Source: JACCZX01 sp038216465
Lineage (GTDB): Bacteria > Pseudomonadota > Gammaproteobacteria > Burkholderiales > Burkholderiaceae_F
Length of the DNA: 64,000 nucleotides
Assembly (NCBI GenBank): GCA_038216465.1
Contig: JBBQQC010000011.1
Span: 1 to 64,000 of the forward strand
Reading direction: 5' to 3'
Shown: piece by piece, positions 1-7,202 of the stretch
How the letters are laid out: each line of letters starts with the position of its first letter
Numbering within the stretch: the first letter of the stretch is position 1
Translations under genes and position numbers: made by a program
Notes under the pieces: model-generated
What the model saw: only the letters and a program-made list of their open reading frames with translations
What the model was told of the DNA's origin: nothing
The model's database searches: none

Positions 1-587
1 TGCTGCGTGGCGCGGCGATCTATAAGACGCGTCTGGTCTGGCCCTATGCGGTGGCGCCGGCGGTGGCCGGCGTGCTTTGGCTCTTCATGTTCGCACCGTC
101 GATCGGCATCGTGCCCTACGCGCTGCGCGTGGTCGGTTACGAGTGGAATCATCTGCTGAATGCGAATCAGGCGATGGCCCTGATCGTGATGGCTGCCGTT
201 TGGAAGCAGATCAGCTACAACTTCCTGTTCTTTCTGGCGGGACTGCAGGGGATTCCGAAGTCGCTGATCGAGGCGGCCGCGATCGACGGCGCCGGGCCAT
301 GGCGGCGCTTCTGGACGATCGTGTTTCCGCTGCTTTCTCCGGTGACGTTCTTTCTGCTGGTGATCAACATCGTCTATGCGTTCTTCGAAACGTTCGCGAT
401 CATCGACGCCTCGACGCAAGGCGGGCCGGGCAAGGAGACGGCGATCCTCGTCTACAAGGTGTACTACGACGGCTTCAAGGCGCTTGATCTCGGCGGCTCG
501 GCGGCGCAGTCGGTGGTTCTGATGGCGATCGTGATTGCACTGACCGTGGTGCAGTTTCGCTACGTCGAAAAGAAGGTTCAGTACTAG
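1..587 (+). CDS. ugpA: Glycerol-3-phosphate ABC transporter permease UgpA (5' truncated by window)
   Basis: Inner-membrane permease of the sn-glycerol-3-phosphate importer UgpBAEC. Only the last ~194 residues are present; the frame is open from base 3, so the true start lies outside. The visible part has several hydrophobic helices and the EAA loop (EAAAIDGAGPWRRF, from about nt 270) that docks on the ATPase. The stretch KQISYNFLFF and the ending QFRYVEKKV match the Ugp subfamily closely, which is why I name it rather than calling it a generic sugar permease. Its TAG stop abuts the ATG of ugpE with no gap. The binding protein gene ugpB should lie upstream of the window. Confidence 0.9.
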   Translation, partial: LRGAAIYKTRLVWPYAVAPAVAGVLWLFMFAPSIGIVPYALRVVGYEWNHLLNANQAMALIVMAAVWKQISYNFLFFLAGLQGIPKSLIEAAAIDGAGPWRRFWTIVFPLLSPVTFFLLVINIVYAFFETFAIIDASTQGGPGKETAILVYKVYYDGFKALDLGGSAAQSVVLMAIVIALTVVQFRYVEKKVQY

Positions 588-1439
588 ATGGTCGAGCGCC
601 GCCCTGCCCTGACGGTTCTTACGCACGTGGTACTGATCGTGGGCGTGCTCATCGTCGCGTTTCCCGTTTATGTGACGCTGGTCGCATCGACGCACACTGC
701 GCAGGCCATCGTGCAGGCGCCGATGCCGCTGATTCCCGGCGACCAGTTGCTGCACAACTACGCCGCAGTACTGGTCGGTAGCGACGCCGGTGCCGGCTCG
801 GCGGCGCCGGTGGGCCGGATGATGTTCGTCAGTATGGTCAGCGCACTGACGATCGCGATCGGCAAGATTGCGATTTCCTTGTTATCGGCCTTCGCAATCG
901 TCTATTTCCGATTTCCTTTTCGCACTTTCTTTTTCTGGGCGATCTTCGTCACACTGATGCTGCCGGTCGAAGTCCGCATCGGACCGACGTACGAAGTGGT
1001 GTCCGATCTCGGCATGCTTAACAGCTACGCGGGACTGACCATTCCGCTGATCGCGTCGGCGACCGCCACATTTTTGTTCAGGCAGTTTTTTCTGACCGTG
1101 CCGGACGAGCTCGCTGAAGCCGCGCGCATCGACGGCGCCGGCCCGCTGCGCTTTTTCTGGGACGTGCTGCTGCCCCTCTCACGCACCAGCATCGCGGCGC
1201 TGTTCGTGATTCAGTTCATCTACGGTTGGAATCAATATCTGTGGCCGCTGCTGGTTACGACACAGGAAGACATGTATCCCGTGGTGATGGGCATCAAGCG
1301 GATGATCGCGGGTGGCGACGCTGCCAATGACTGGAATCTGATCATGGCCACCGCGATACTCGCCATGTTGCCGCCCGCCTTCGTCGTGTTGCTGATGCAG
1401 AGATGGTTCGTCAAGGGCCTGGTTGAGACGGAAAAATAA
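588..1439 (+). CDS. ugpE: Glycerol-3-phosphate ABC transporter permease UgpE
   Basis: Second inner-membrane permease of the Ugp importer, 283 residues, about the normal family length. The N-terminal hydrophobic helix (about residues 9-30) is followed by further membrane segments, and the EAA loop (ELAEAARIDGAGPLRFFW) sits near residues 175-191. It starts directly after the ugpA stop and its TAA stop shares one base with the ugpC ATG (TAATG), so the three genes are surely one transcript and probably translationally coupled. Confidence 0.93.
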   Translation: MVERRPALTVLTHVVLIVGVLIVAFPVYVTLVASTHTAQAIVQAPMPLIPGDQLLHNYAAVLVGSDAGAGSAAPVGRMMFVSMVSALTIAIGKIAISLLSAFAIVYFRFPFRTFFFWAIFVTLMLPVEVRIGPTYEVVSDLGMLNSYAGLTIPLIASATATFLFRQFFLTVPDELAEAARIDGAGPLRFFWDVLLPLSRTSIAALFVIQFIYGWNQYLWPLLVTTQEDMYPVVMGIKRMIAGGDAANDWNLIMATAILAMLPPAFVVLLMQRWFVKGLVETEK

Positions 1440-2500
1440 TGGCGTCGATTCAATTTATCGATGTTCGCAAGAGCTACGGCGCGATGCAGGTGGTGCATGG
1501 GATCGACGTGACGGTTGCCGACGGTGAATTCGTTGTGCTGGTCGGCCCGTCGGGATGCGGAAAGTCAACTTTGCTGCGCATGGTCGCTGGACTCGAAGAA
1601 ATCAGCGCCGGCACGATCCGTATCGGTGACCGGGTCGTCAATGATCTGGAGCCGAAGGATCGCGACTGCGCAATGGTGTTCCAGAATTACGCGCTGTATC
1701 CGCACATGAGCGTGTACGACAACATGGCTTACGGGCTGAAGATCCGCGGGCTGGCCAAGAGCGACATCGAAAAGCGCGTCGGCGCGGCCGGCGCGATATT
1801 GGAACTAAGCACACTGCTGCAGCGCAAGCCGCGCCAGCTTTCCGGCGGCCAGCGGCAAAGAGTCGCGATGGGCAGAGCAATCGTGCGCGAGCCCGCAGTT
1901 TTTCTCTTCGACGAGCCGCTGTCGAATCTCGACGCCAAGTTGCGAGTGCAGACGCGACTGGAGATTCAGAAGCTGCACCGGCGGCTGCAGACGACGAGCC
2001 TGTACGTGACGCATGATCAGGTGGAAGCGATGACGCTGGCGCAGCGCATGATCGTAATGAACGCCGGGCGCGCCGAACAGATCGGCACGCCGGATGACGT
2101 TTACTCGCGTCCGGCAACAACTTTCGTTGCAAGCTTCATCGGCTCACCGCCGATGAATCTGATCGAAGGCAGGCTGAGCGCCGATGGCAGTACATTCGAA
2201 GCGCGCGGAAACACGATTGCATTACCCGAGGCGGACACAGCCGTCGCCGGTCGCGAATTGATTCTCGGCTTGCGGCCTGAGCACCTGAAGTTGGGGGGCA
2301 GCAATCTGGTAATGCAAGTCGAAACCGTCGAAATGCTCGGCGCCGAACATTTGATTCACGGCGACGTGGCGGGCGCCGACACCATCGTGCGCACGGGCCC
2401 GCACGACAATCCTGAGGTTGGATCCAAATTGCAGCTTGGCTTCAAAGCCAACGCCGTGCATTGGTTCGACCCTTCTACCCGGCAGCGAATCTCTTCCTAA
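1439..2500 (+). CDS. ugpC: Glycerol-3-phosphate ABC transporter ATPase UgpC
   Basis: Cytoplasmic ATPase that powers the Ugp importer; 353 residues. Walker A GPSGCGKST at 36-44, Q-loop glutamine at 82, signature LSGGQ at 134-138 and Walker B VFLFDEP at 154-160 are all intact. The C-terminal ~110 residues form the regulatory (MalK/TOBE-like) domain typical of the sugar/UgpC subfamily. In E. coli this domain takes part in control by phosphate and carbon source; whether that holds here is inference. Last gene of the operon; fur lies convergently 20 bp downstream. Confidence 0.93.
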   Translation: MASIQFIDVRKSYGAMQVVHGIDVTVADGEFVVLVGPSGCGKSTLLRMVAGLEEISAGTIRIGDRVVNDLEPKDRDCAMVFQNYALYPHMSVYDNMAYGLKIRGLAKSDIEKRVGAAGAILELSTLLQRKPRQLSGGQRQRVAMGRAIVREPAVFLFDEPLSNLDAKLRVQTRLEIQKLHRRLQTTSLYVTHDQVEAMTLAQRMIVMNAGRAEQIGTPDDVYSRPATTFVASFIGSPPMNLIEGRLSADGSTFEARGNTIALPEADTAVAGRELILGLRPEHLKLGGSNLVMQVETVEMLGAEHLIHGDVAGADTIVRTGPHDNPEVGSKLQLGFKANAVHWFDPSTRQRISS

Positions 2501-2520
2501 ACCCAATCGGCGTCGGCCGC

Positions 2521-2976
2521 CTATTCCTTGCGCCGAAACTCGCAGTGAGGTTTCGTGCAATCGCCGTACAGCGCAAGTGCGTGGCCGTGCAGGTTGAAGC
2601 CGCGCGCTGCTGCCACTTCGTGCTGGCGGCTTTCGATTTCGGGATCGACGAATTCCTCAACGCGCCCGCACGTCAGACACACCAGATGATCATGGTGCGT
2701 GCCTTCGTTCAACTCGAACATCGCACGGCCGCCTTCGAAATGATTGCGCGCTAGCAGTCCCGCCTGCTCGAACTGGGTCAGCACGCGGTAGACCGTCGCG
2801 AGTCCTACGTCGATATGTTCGGCGATCAGCGCCTTGTAGACATCTTCGGCACTCATGTGGCGCACCCCGCATTCTTCCGAGCTGCGCTGGAAAATCTCCA
2901 GCACCTTGAGGCGCGGCAGAGTGGCCTTCAGACCGATGTTTTTCAGCTCGCTGGAGGAAGGAGGAATACGGCTCAT
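2521..2976 (-). CDS. fur: Ferric uptake regulator Fur
   Basis: Iron-responsive DNA-binding repressor, 151 residues. An N-terminal winged helix (TVYRVLTQFEQAGL, 61-74) precedes the metal-binding/dimer domain with HHDHLVCLTCG (94-104) and a second Cys pair near the C-terminus (GDCTKPHC). The frame stays open far upstream, but the family start (MSRIPPSSSELK) is the ATG used here; the extra upstream residues run through bamE and have no Fur similarity. Divergent from bamE with only 45 bp between start codons, an arrangement common in beta- and gammaproteobacteria. Confidence 0.95.
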   Translation of the reverse strand: MSRIPPSSSELKNIGLKATLPRLKVLEIFQRSSEECGVRHMSAEDVYKALIAEHIDVGLATVYRVLTQFEQAGLLARNHFEGGRAMFELNEGTHHDHLVCLTCGRVEEFVDPEIESRQHEVAAARGFNLHGHALALYGDCTKPHCEFRRKE

Positions 2977-2984
2977 TTGCCGTC

Positions 2985-2992
2985 TATGATAC
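2985..2992. promoter_or_regulatory. Candidate overlapping divergent -10 elements for fur and bamE
   Basis: The 45-bp fur/bamE interval contains TATGATAC. It reads as a TATGAT -10-like hexamer towards bamE and as TATCAT towards fur. No convincing -35 hexamer is seen on either side, and the fur leader would be only a few bases long, so this is weak support for a shared promoter. Confidence 0.25.
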
Positions 2993-3021
2993 GAGCTTCC
3001 TCTGCCGCTTTTCCTCGCGAT

Positions 3022-3513
3022 ATGACCCAACGTGTCCTGCTGATTTTGGTAACTGCGTGCGCTGCGCTCGCCGGTTGCCAGACGATGTCGAGCGTCGGTT
3101 CGACGGTGGCGGGGTGGGCACCTTCGTTCCTCGCACCATATCGTCCTGACGTTCACCAAGGCAACATAGTGACGAAAGAAATGGTCGAACAGTTGCGCCA
3201 GGGCATGACGCGCGAACAAGTGCGGTTCATGCTCGGCACGCCGCTGCTGACGAGCGAGTTTCATAAGGACCGCTGGGACTACGCGTATTACCTGAACCCT
3301 CTCAAGGGCGAAATTCAGAACCGGAGGCTTACCGTCTACTTCAAAGACAATAAGCTCGATACGTTCCGCGCGGATGAAATGCCGCAGGAAGTGATGGCCG
3401 ACGTGTTGATCCTCGGCCCTGACGCGCGCAAGAAGCCCAAGCCGGCGCCGCGGCAGCCTGAAAAGGCGCCGGAAATTCAGACACCGCCACCAGGACGCGA
3501 GTCCACCAATTGA
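3022..3513 (+). CDS. bamE: Outer membrane assembly lipoprotein BamE (OmlA/SmpA)
   Basis: Small lipoprotein of the BAM complex that inserts beta-barrel proteins into the outer membrane. 163 residues: signal peptide with lipobox LAGC (lipidated Cys19), then the BamE fold with the conserved stretch GMTREQVRFMLGTP and a later DRWDYAYYLNP. The proline/lysine-rich C-terminal tail (from about residue 135) is longer than in E. coli BamE. The start chosen is the ATG just before the signal peptide; an in-frame extension upstream would run through fur. Its TGA overlaps the TTG start of dapB. Confidence 0.92.
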   Translation: MTQRVLLILVTACAALAGCQTMSSVGSTVAGWAPSFLAPYRPDVHQGNIVTKEMVEQLRQGMTREQVRFMLGTPLLTSEFHKDRWDYAYYLNPLKGEIQNRRLTVYFKDNKLDTFRADEMPQEVMADVLILGPDARKKPKPAPRQPEKAPEIQTPPPGRESTN

Positions 3514-4304
3514 AGCTTGCGATCGCCGGCGCCTCCGGCCGCATGGGTCGCATGCTGATCGAGGCGGCGCTTGCGCAGCCCGACGCGACGATAACGGCCG
3601 CATTCGATCGCGCCGACAGTTGCGCGGCCGGGCACGATTGCGCGGAGTTTCTCGGGCGATCGACCGGAGTGGTGGTGAGCTCCGATCTGTCCGCGGTACG
3701 TGGCGCCGATGTACTGGTCGATTTCACTCGACCCGAGGCCACATTGGCTCACCTTGACGCATGCACCGCCGCCGGCGTCAACATGGTTATCGGCACGACT
3801 GGTCTCGACGCAGCGGGCAAGCATGCGATCGGCATGGCCGCAAAGAAAGTCGCCATCGTATTTGCGCCCAACATGGGCGTTGGCGTCAATGCGATGTTGA
3901 AGCTGCTCGAACAAGCCGCGCGCATCCTGCACGACGGCTACGACGTCGAGGTCATCGATACGCACCATAAGCACAAGATCGATGCGCCGTCGGGTACCGC
4001 GCTGAAGATGGGCGAGGTGATTGCCGAGGCACGCGGGCAACGGCTTGCCGATGTCGCGCTGTACGCGCGCGAAGGCGAAGTCGGCGAGCGCAAAGCAGAC
4101 ACGATCGGTTTTTCAAGTGTTCGCGGCGGTGACGTAATCGGCGACCACACCGTGCTTTTCGCGGGCATCGGCGAACGCATCGAGATCACGCACAAGGCGT
4201 CGAGTCGAATGCCCTACGCGCTCGGCAGCATGCGCGCAGCACGCTTTCTGACAGGCCGGCGTGCGGGGCTGTACGACATGTCCGACGTGCTGGGCTTCAA
4301 ATAG
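3510..4304 (+). CDS. dapB: 4-hydroxy-tetrahydrodipicolinate reductase DapB
   Basis: NAD(P)H-dependent reductase of lysine and meso-diaminopimelate synthesis; cytoplasmic, 264 residues. Nucleotide-binding GASGRMGRM at 7-15; the catalytic and substrate-binding region THHKHKIDAPSGTA spans 151-164 with the family His and Lys. The start is a TTG that overlaps the bamE stop (TTGA), implying coupled translation from an outer-membrane lipoprotein gene. No ATG lies closer to the conserved N-terminus MKLAIAGASG, so TTG is the only start that keeps the dinucleotide fold. Confidence 0.94.
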   Translation: MKLAIAGASGRMGRMLIEAALAQPDATITAAFDRADSCAAGHDCAEFLGRSTGVVVSSDLSAVRGADVLVDFTRPEATLAHLDACTAAGVNMVIGTTGLDAAGKHAIGMAAKKVAIVFAPNMGVGVNAMLKLLEQAARILHDGYDVEVIDTHHKHKIDAPSGTALKMGEVIAEARGQRLADVALYAREGEVGERKADTIGFSSVRGGDVIGDHTVLFAGIGERIEITHKASSRMPYALGSMRAARFLTGRRAGLYDMSDVLGFK

Positions 4305-4311
4305 GAGCAAC

Positions 4312-4998
4312 GTGGAAACAACTGCCCTCGGACTCGCGCACTTCTGGTCGCAGGCCGATACGGTCATTCGGCTGACGGCGTATCTGCTGCTCCTTATGTC
4401 GATCGCCAGCTGGTTTCTAATCGTGTGGAAGACGTGGGCGTGGCTGCGCGTGCGGCGCGCCTCGAAGCAGATAGAAAATTTCTGGAACTCGAGTTCGGTC
4501 GATTCGGCGGTGGCGCAGCTGAAGCCGCATGACCGCGAGAACATTTTCGTTCCGCTTGCCAGCGGCGCCGCCGGCGCGGCGACGCATCCGGCGTCCGAGG
4601 GGAGCTTGGCAGCCCAGATCGACCGCTCCGAACTGATAACGCGCGCACTGCGCCAGCGAATCAATGAAGCGGCCGGCAAGCTCGAGTCCGGGCTCACCAT
4701 CCTGGCGTCGGTGGGCAGCACCGCACCGTTTGTCGGGCTGTTCGGCACCGTGTGGGGCATCTATCACGCATTGATGAACATTGCGCGCTCGGGACAGATC
4801 GCGATCGACAAGGTCGCCGGGCCGGTCGGGGAGGCGTTGATCATGACCGCCGTTGGGCTCGCGGTGGCGATCCCAGCGGTACTTGCCTACAACGCCTTCA
4901 CGCGTGTCAATCGTATCGTGCTTGGCCAGCTTGACGGCTTCGCGCACGATCTGCATGCCACGTTGACGATGGGTTCGCGTTTGCCGGCGGAGGGCTGA
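4312..4998 (+). CDS. exbB: ExbB/TolQ/MotA family proton channel protein
   Basis: Inner-membrane subunit of a proton-driven energy transducer that works with ExbD to power TonB (or TolA). 228 residues: one N-terminal helix (about 18-40), a cytoplasmic loop, then two helices with the MotA/ExbB signature region (GSTAPFVGLFGTVWGIYHAL and GEALIMTAVGLAVAIPAV). The GTG start is set by an AGGAG element five bases upstream; the frame extends further but only into the dapB 3' end. Its stop overlaps the exbD ATG by one base. No tonB is in the window, so Exb versus Tol is inferred from the partner and its length. Confidence 0.85.
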   Translation: METTALGLAHFWSQADTVIRLTAYLLLLMSIASWFLIVWKTWAWLRVRRASKQIENFWNSSSVDSAVAQLKPHDRENIFVPLASGAAGAATHPASEGSLAAQIDRSELITRALRQRINEAAGKLESGLTILASVGSTAPFVGLFGTVWGIYHALMNIARSGQIAIDKVAGPVGEALIMTAVGLAVAIPAVLAYNAFTRVNRIVLGQLDGFAHDLHATLTMGSRLPAEG

Positions 4999-5444
4999 TG
5001 GCGTTCGGCGGATTCGAGCGCCACGGCGGGCCCTCGCAGCCGATGTCAGAGATCAATGTCACGCCGATGGTCGACGTGATGCTGGTGCTGCTGGTGATCT
5101 TCATCATCACAGCGCCGCTGCTCTCGTACGCGATCAAGATCGACCTGCCGAATGATCCGGCGTCGGCCGCCGAAGCGCCACTGAGCACCATCAAGCTCTC
5201 TATCGATGCCGATGGCAAGGTCTACGCCGACACCGAGGCCATTACCGACGATCAGCTACGTGCACGCTTTCTGGCAGCCGCCAAGTCGACGCCGGTGCCC
5301 GAAGTGCATTTGCGCGCGGACAAGGCAACACGTTACGAGCGCATCGCTTTCGTCATGTCGCAGGCGCAGCAAGCCGGTCTAAGCAAGATTGGGTTCGTCA
5401 CCGAGCCCGCTCACGTCCCCGTCGAAGCCCCAGCGACGCGCTGA
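4998..5444 (+). CDS. exbD: ExbD/TolR family biopolymer transport protein
   Basis: 148 residues with a short cytoplasmic N-terminus, one membrane helix carrying the conserved proton-path aspartate (PMVDVMLVLLVIF, Asp26) and a periplasmic domain (SIDADGKVYAD...). Partner of the ExbB-type protein with which it overlaps (TGATG). Ends six bases before the stop of the convergent parA-like gene. Length and sequence fit ExbD slightly better than TolR. Confidence 0.87.
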   Translation: MAFGGFERHGGPSQPMSEINVTPMVDVMLVLLVIFIITAPLLSYAIKIDLPNDPASAAEAPLSTIKLSIDADGKVYADTEAITDDQLRARFLAAAKSTPVPEVHLRADKATRYERIAFVMSQAQQAGLSKIGFVTEPAHVPVEAPATR

Positions 5445-5449
5445 TAGCG

Positions 5450-6067
5450 TCAGTCCTGCAGCCAAGCGAGCAGCGCTTGCCACTGTTCGATGTCCTTGGC
5501 AACGCGACCCGGAGCGACGTCCCACAACGTAAGCCCCTGCGCCGCTAGGTGCACGTAGTTCTGCGTATCGCGCAGATATCCAACCACCGGCAAGCCGATT
5601 CCTTCTACGAAGCGGTGCAACTGTTCTGCTGCGCGCGTACGTTCGTCGACCCGCATGCCGAGAACGCCGACCTTTCCGGCATCGCTCAGAGCGCCGCGAT
5701 CTGCGAGCTTGGCGAGAAAGGTCTGCGTCGCAAAGATGTCGAAGATCGACGGCTGCAGCGGCACGATCACGCGATCGGCGAGCTTCAACACATCTTTCAG
5801 GTCGCCGCCCCGCAGACCCGCAGGAGAATCGAGCACGACGTGCGTGACACCGGCGGGCGGCCGAGCGATGTGCTTGTCGTCGCGCTCCCACGATTGAATG
5901 CGCGGCGCCGATGCGGGGCGTATCGCAAGCCACGCCAGCGCCGACTGCTGCCGGTCGAGATCGCCAAGCATCGTCCGGTGACCGCGCATCGCGTAGTACC
6001 CGGCCAGCTGCGTAGCGGTCGTAGTCTTGCCGACACCACCCTTCGGATTGGCGATCAAGACGATCAT
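5450..6067 (-). CDS. Orphan ParA/MinD-type deviant Walker ATPase
   Basis: 205-residue cytoplasmic P-loop ATPase with the deviant Walker A motif KGGVGKTTTATQ (9-20) and the switch region HVVLDSPAGL. It lacks the N-terminal DNA-binding extension of plasmid ParA and has no ParB gene nearby, so it belongs to the short ParA-like group that positions cargo such as chemotaxis arrays, carboxysomes or polar proteins, or has unknown roles. It stands alone between exbD (convergent) and the zapB-like gene (divergent, 47 bp between starts). Cargo cannot be named from sequence. Confidence 0.8.
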   Translation of the reverse strand: MIVLIANPKGGVGKTTTATQLAGYYAMRGHRTMLGDLDRQQSALAWLAIRPASAPRIQSWERDDKHIARPPAGVTHVVLDSPAGLRGGDLKDVLKLADRVIVPLQPSIFDIFATQTFLAKLADRGALSDAGKVGVLGMRVDERTRAAEQLHRFVEGIGLPVVGYLRDTQNYVHLAAQGLTLWDVAPGRVAKDIEQWQALLAWLQD

Positions 6068-6114
6068 TGATTCAGTCTAGCCGAGCACGCCGAGGCCGGT
6101 GCTACCATCGATGC

Positions 6115-6345
6115 ATGCTCGAAGAACTCGACAATCTGGCCGCAAAAATCAGGGAACTCGCGTCGATGGTGCAGTCGCTGCGCGGCGAGAATCAGCAGTT
6201 GCGAGCGCAGCTGGTGGCCGCGTCTTCGGAACTCGAGTCGATGAATGGGCGCGTTGACGAGGCGACGCGCCGGCTGGATGCGTTGATGCAGCGGCTACCC
6301 GATCCGATCAAGACCGCAGGTTCACCCGCGCAATGGAAAACCTGA
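6115..6345 (+). CDS. Small coiled-coil protein, ZapB-like
   Basis: 76 residues, nearly all predicted coiled coil: LEELDNLAAKIRELASMV and LRGENQQLRAQLVAASSEL show regular leucine spacing. Small coiled-coil proteins directly before zapA in beta/gammaproteobacteria are usually annotated as ZapB-like (TIGR02449 type); I infer a role at the division ring with ZapA. The ATG used gives the compact coiled coil; an in-frame extension of 16 residues upstream looks non-coding. It overlaps zapA by 13 bp. Confidence 0.72.
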   Translation: MLEELDNLAAKIRELASMVQSLRGENQQLRAQLVAASSELESMNGRVDEATRRLDALMQRLPDPIKTAGSPAQWKT

Positions 6346-6632
6346 GCGTCTCGATCCTCGGTCGTGAATACCGGCTCGCGTGCACGCCCGACGAGAAGGA
6401 ATCTCTTCTGAAGAGCGCGCAGCTGGTCGATACCAAGATGCAGACGATCCGCGAAGCGGGCAAGGTGATGGGGGCCGACCGGATCGCGGTGATGGCGGCA
6501 CTGCAGTTTGCCCACGAGCTGTTGACGACGCGGGGCAGTGACGGCGTCGAAACCGGCGAGATGCGCCGGCGCGTTCGCGACCTGCTGCAGGTCTGCGATG
6601 ATGCGCTGTTGCCGCAGGAGAAATTGTTCTAA
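6333..6632 (+). CDS. zapA: Cell division protein ZapA
   Basis: 99-residue FtsZ-associated protein that bundles FtsZ filaments at mid-cell. The N-terminal ZapA domain starts with LSVSILGREYRLACTPDEKE and is followed by a coiled-coil half (DRIAVMAALQFAHELL). It overlaps the preceding coiled-coil gene and lies 67 bp before 6S RNA, the conserved zapA-ssrS order of proteobacteria. Confidence 0.93.
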   Translation: MENLSVSILGREYRLACTPDEKESLLKSAQLVDTKMQTIREAGKVMGADRIAVMAALQFAHELLTTRGSDGVETGEMRRRVRDLLQVCDDALLPQEKLF

Positions 6633-6699
6633 TTCGGAAGTTTCGTATCTGGCAAAGCGCTAGACTGCGCACAGGCGTTCAGCCTGATGAACGCAAAGT

Positions 6700-6878
6700 T
6701 TTCCCTGCGGTGTTCGCGCAAAGGCCTCATAGTTCCTTGAACCAATGCGCTTTGCGCAAGGTTGCTGGCCTCGCGTCGCGGTGCGATCGGCACGCGTTTG
6801 CTGAACCTAAACGGCGCGGACAGCGACCACCCTGAACCAATGGTTCAGGACATTTGGCCGGGCGGCACAGGCGGGGAT
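6700..6878 (+). ncRNA. ssrS: 6S RNA (SsrS), regulator of sigma70 RNA polymerase
   Basis: Located immediately downstream of zapA as in most proteobacteria. The 5' arm TTCCCTGCGGTGTTCGC can pair with the 3' arm GGCGGCACAGGCGGGGA: seven pairs, a small internal loop, then about five more pairs, forming the closing stem. The 3' half contains CTGAACCAATGGTTCAGG, the hallmark 6S segment near the 3' arm, and the 5' half has CTTGAACCAATGCG. About 179 nt, the usual size. Known role: mimics an open promoter and sequesters sigma70 holoenzyme in stationary phase. The exact ends are estimated from the stem. The usual downstream 5-formyl-THF cyclo-ligase gene is not here. Confidence 0.92.
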
Positions 6879-6906
6879 CTTATTCAGGTGCAAGCGACGC
6901 GGACCT

Positions 6907-7146
6907 TCAGCGCGGCGCGCGCACCGGCGTGACTTCCACTTCAATCTCGCGGAAGACACCGGCAATCGGCCTCAGCACTCTTACCGCGAGTAATTGACCC
7001 ACAGCATCACGTCCGAGCATCCGCAACAAGTCCGAGACCTGCTCGACGCGCTGCGAGCCGACAGCGATGACGATATCAACCCGCTCTGTCGCGCGCCCGC
7101 CAGACGCGGCCGCCGAGTCGGCCAGCCATTGCACTGTCTGATCCAT
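6907..7146 (-). CDS. Small protein of unknown function downstream of the cNMP/TrxR-like gene
   Basis: 79 residues, no recognised family. The sequence is balanced and globular-looking (a beta/alpha pattern with RVDIVIAVGSQRVEQVSDLL and VFREIEVEVTPV). A GGAGG element five bases before the ATG decides the start and supports real expression; a GTG four codons upstream overlaps that element and is less likely. It lies 56 bp after the stop of the flavoprotein gene on the same strand, so co-expression is plausible. No signal peptide and no membrane segment. Confidence 0.55.
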   Translation of the reverse strand: MDQTVQWLADSAAASGGRATERVDIVIAVGSQRVEQVSDLLRMLGRDAVGQLLAVRVLRPIAGVFREIEVEVTPVRAPR

Positions 7147-7202
7147 ATCGACCTCCACAGAGCTGAAGGTGGGTGGGGCGCCGCCGCGATCAACCGCTCT
7201 CG

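Noticed and set aside
28..587. UgpA could be a generic sugar ABC permease (MalF-like)
   Set aside because: The KQISYNFLFF segment and C-terminal QFRYVEKKV are Ugp-like, and ugpE/ugpC follow directly.
2977..3603. N-terminal extension of Fur to 360 residues
   Set aside because: The extra residues run antisense through bamE and dapB and show no homology; Fur is about 150 residues.
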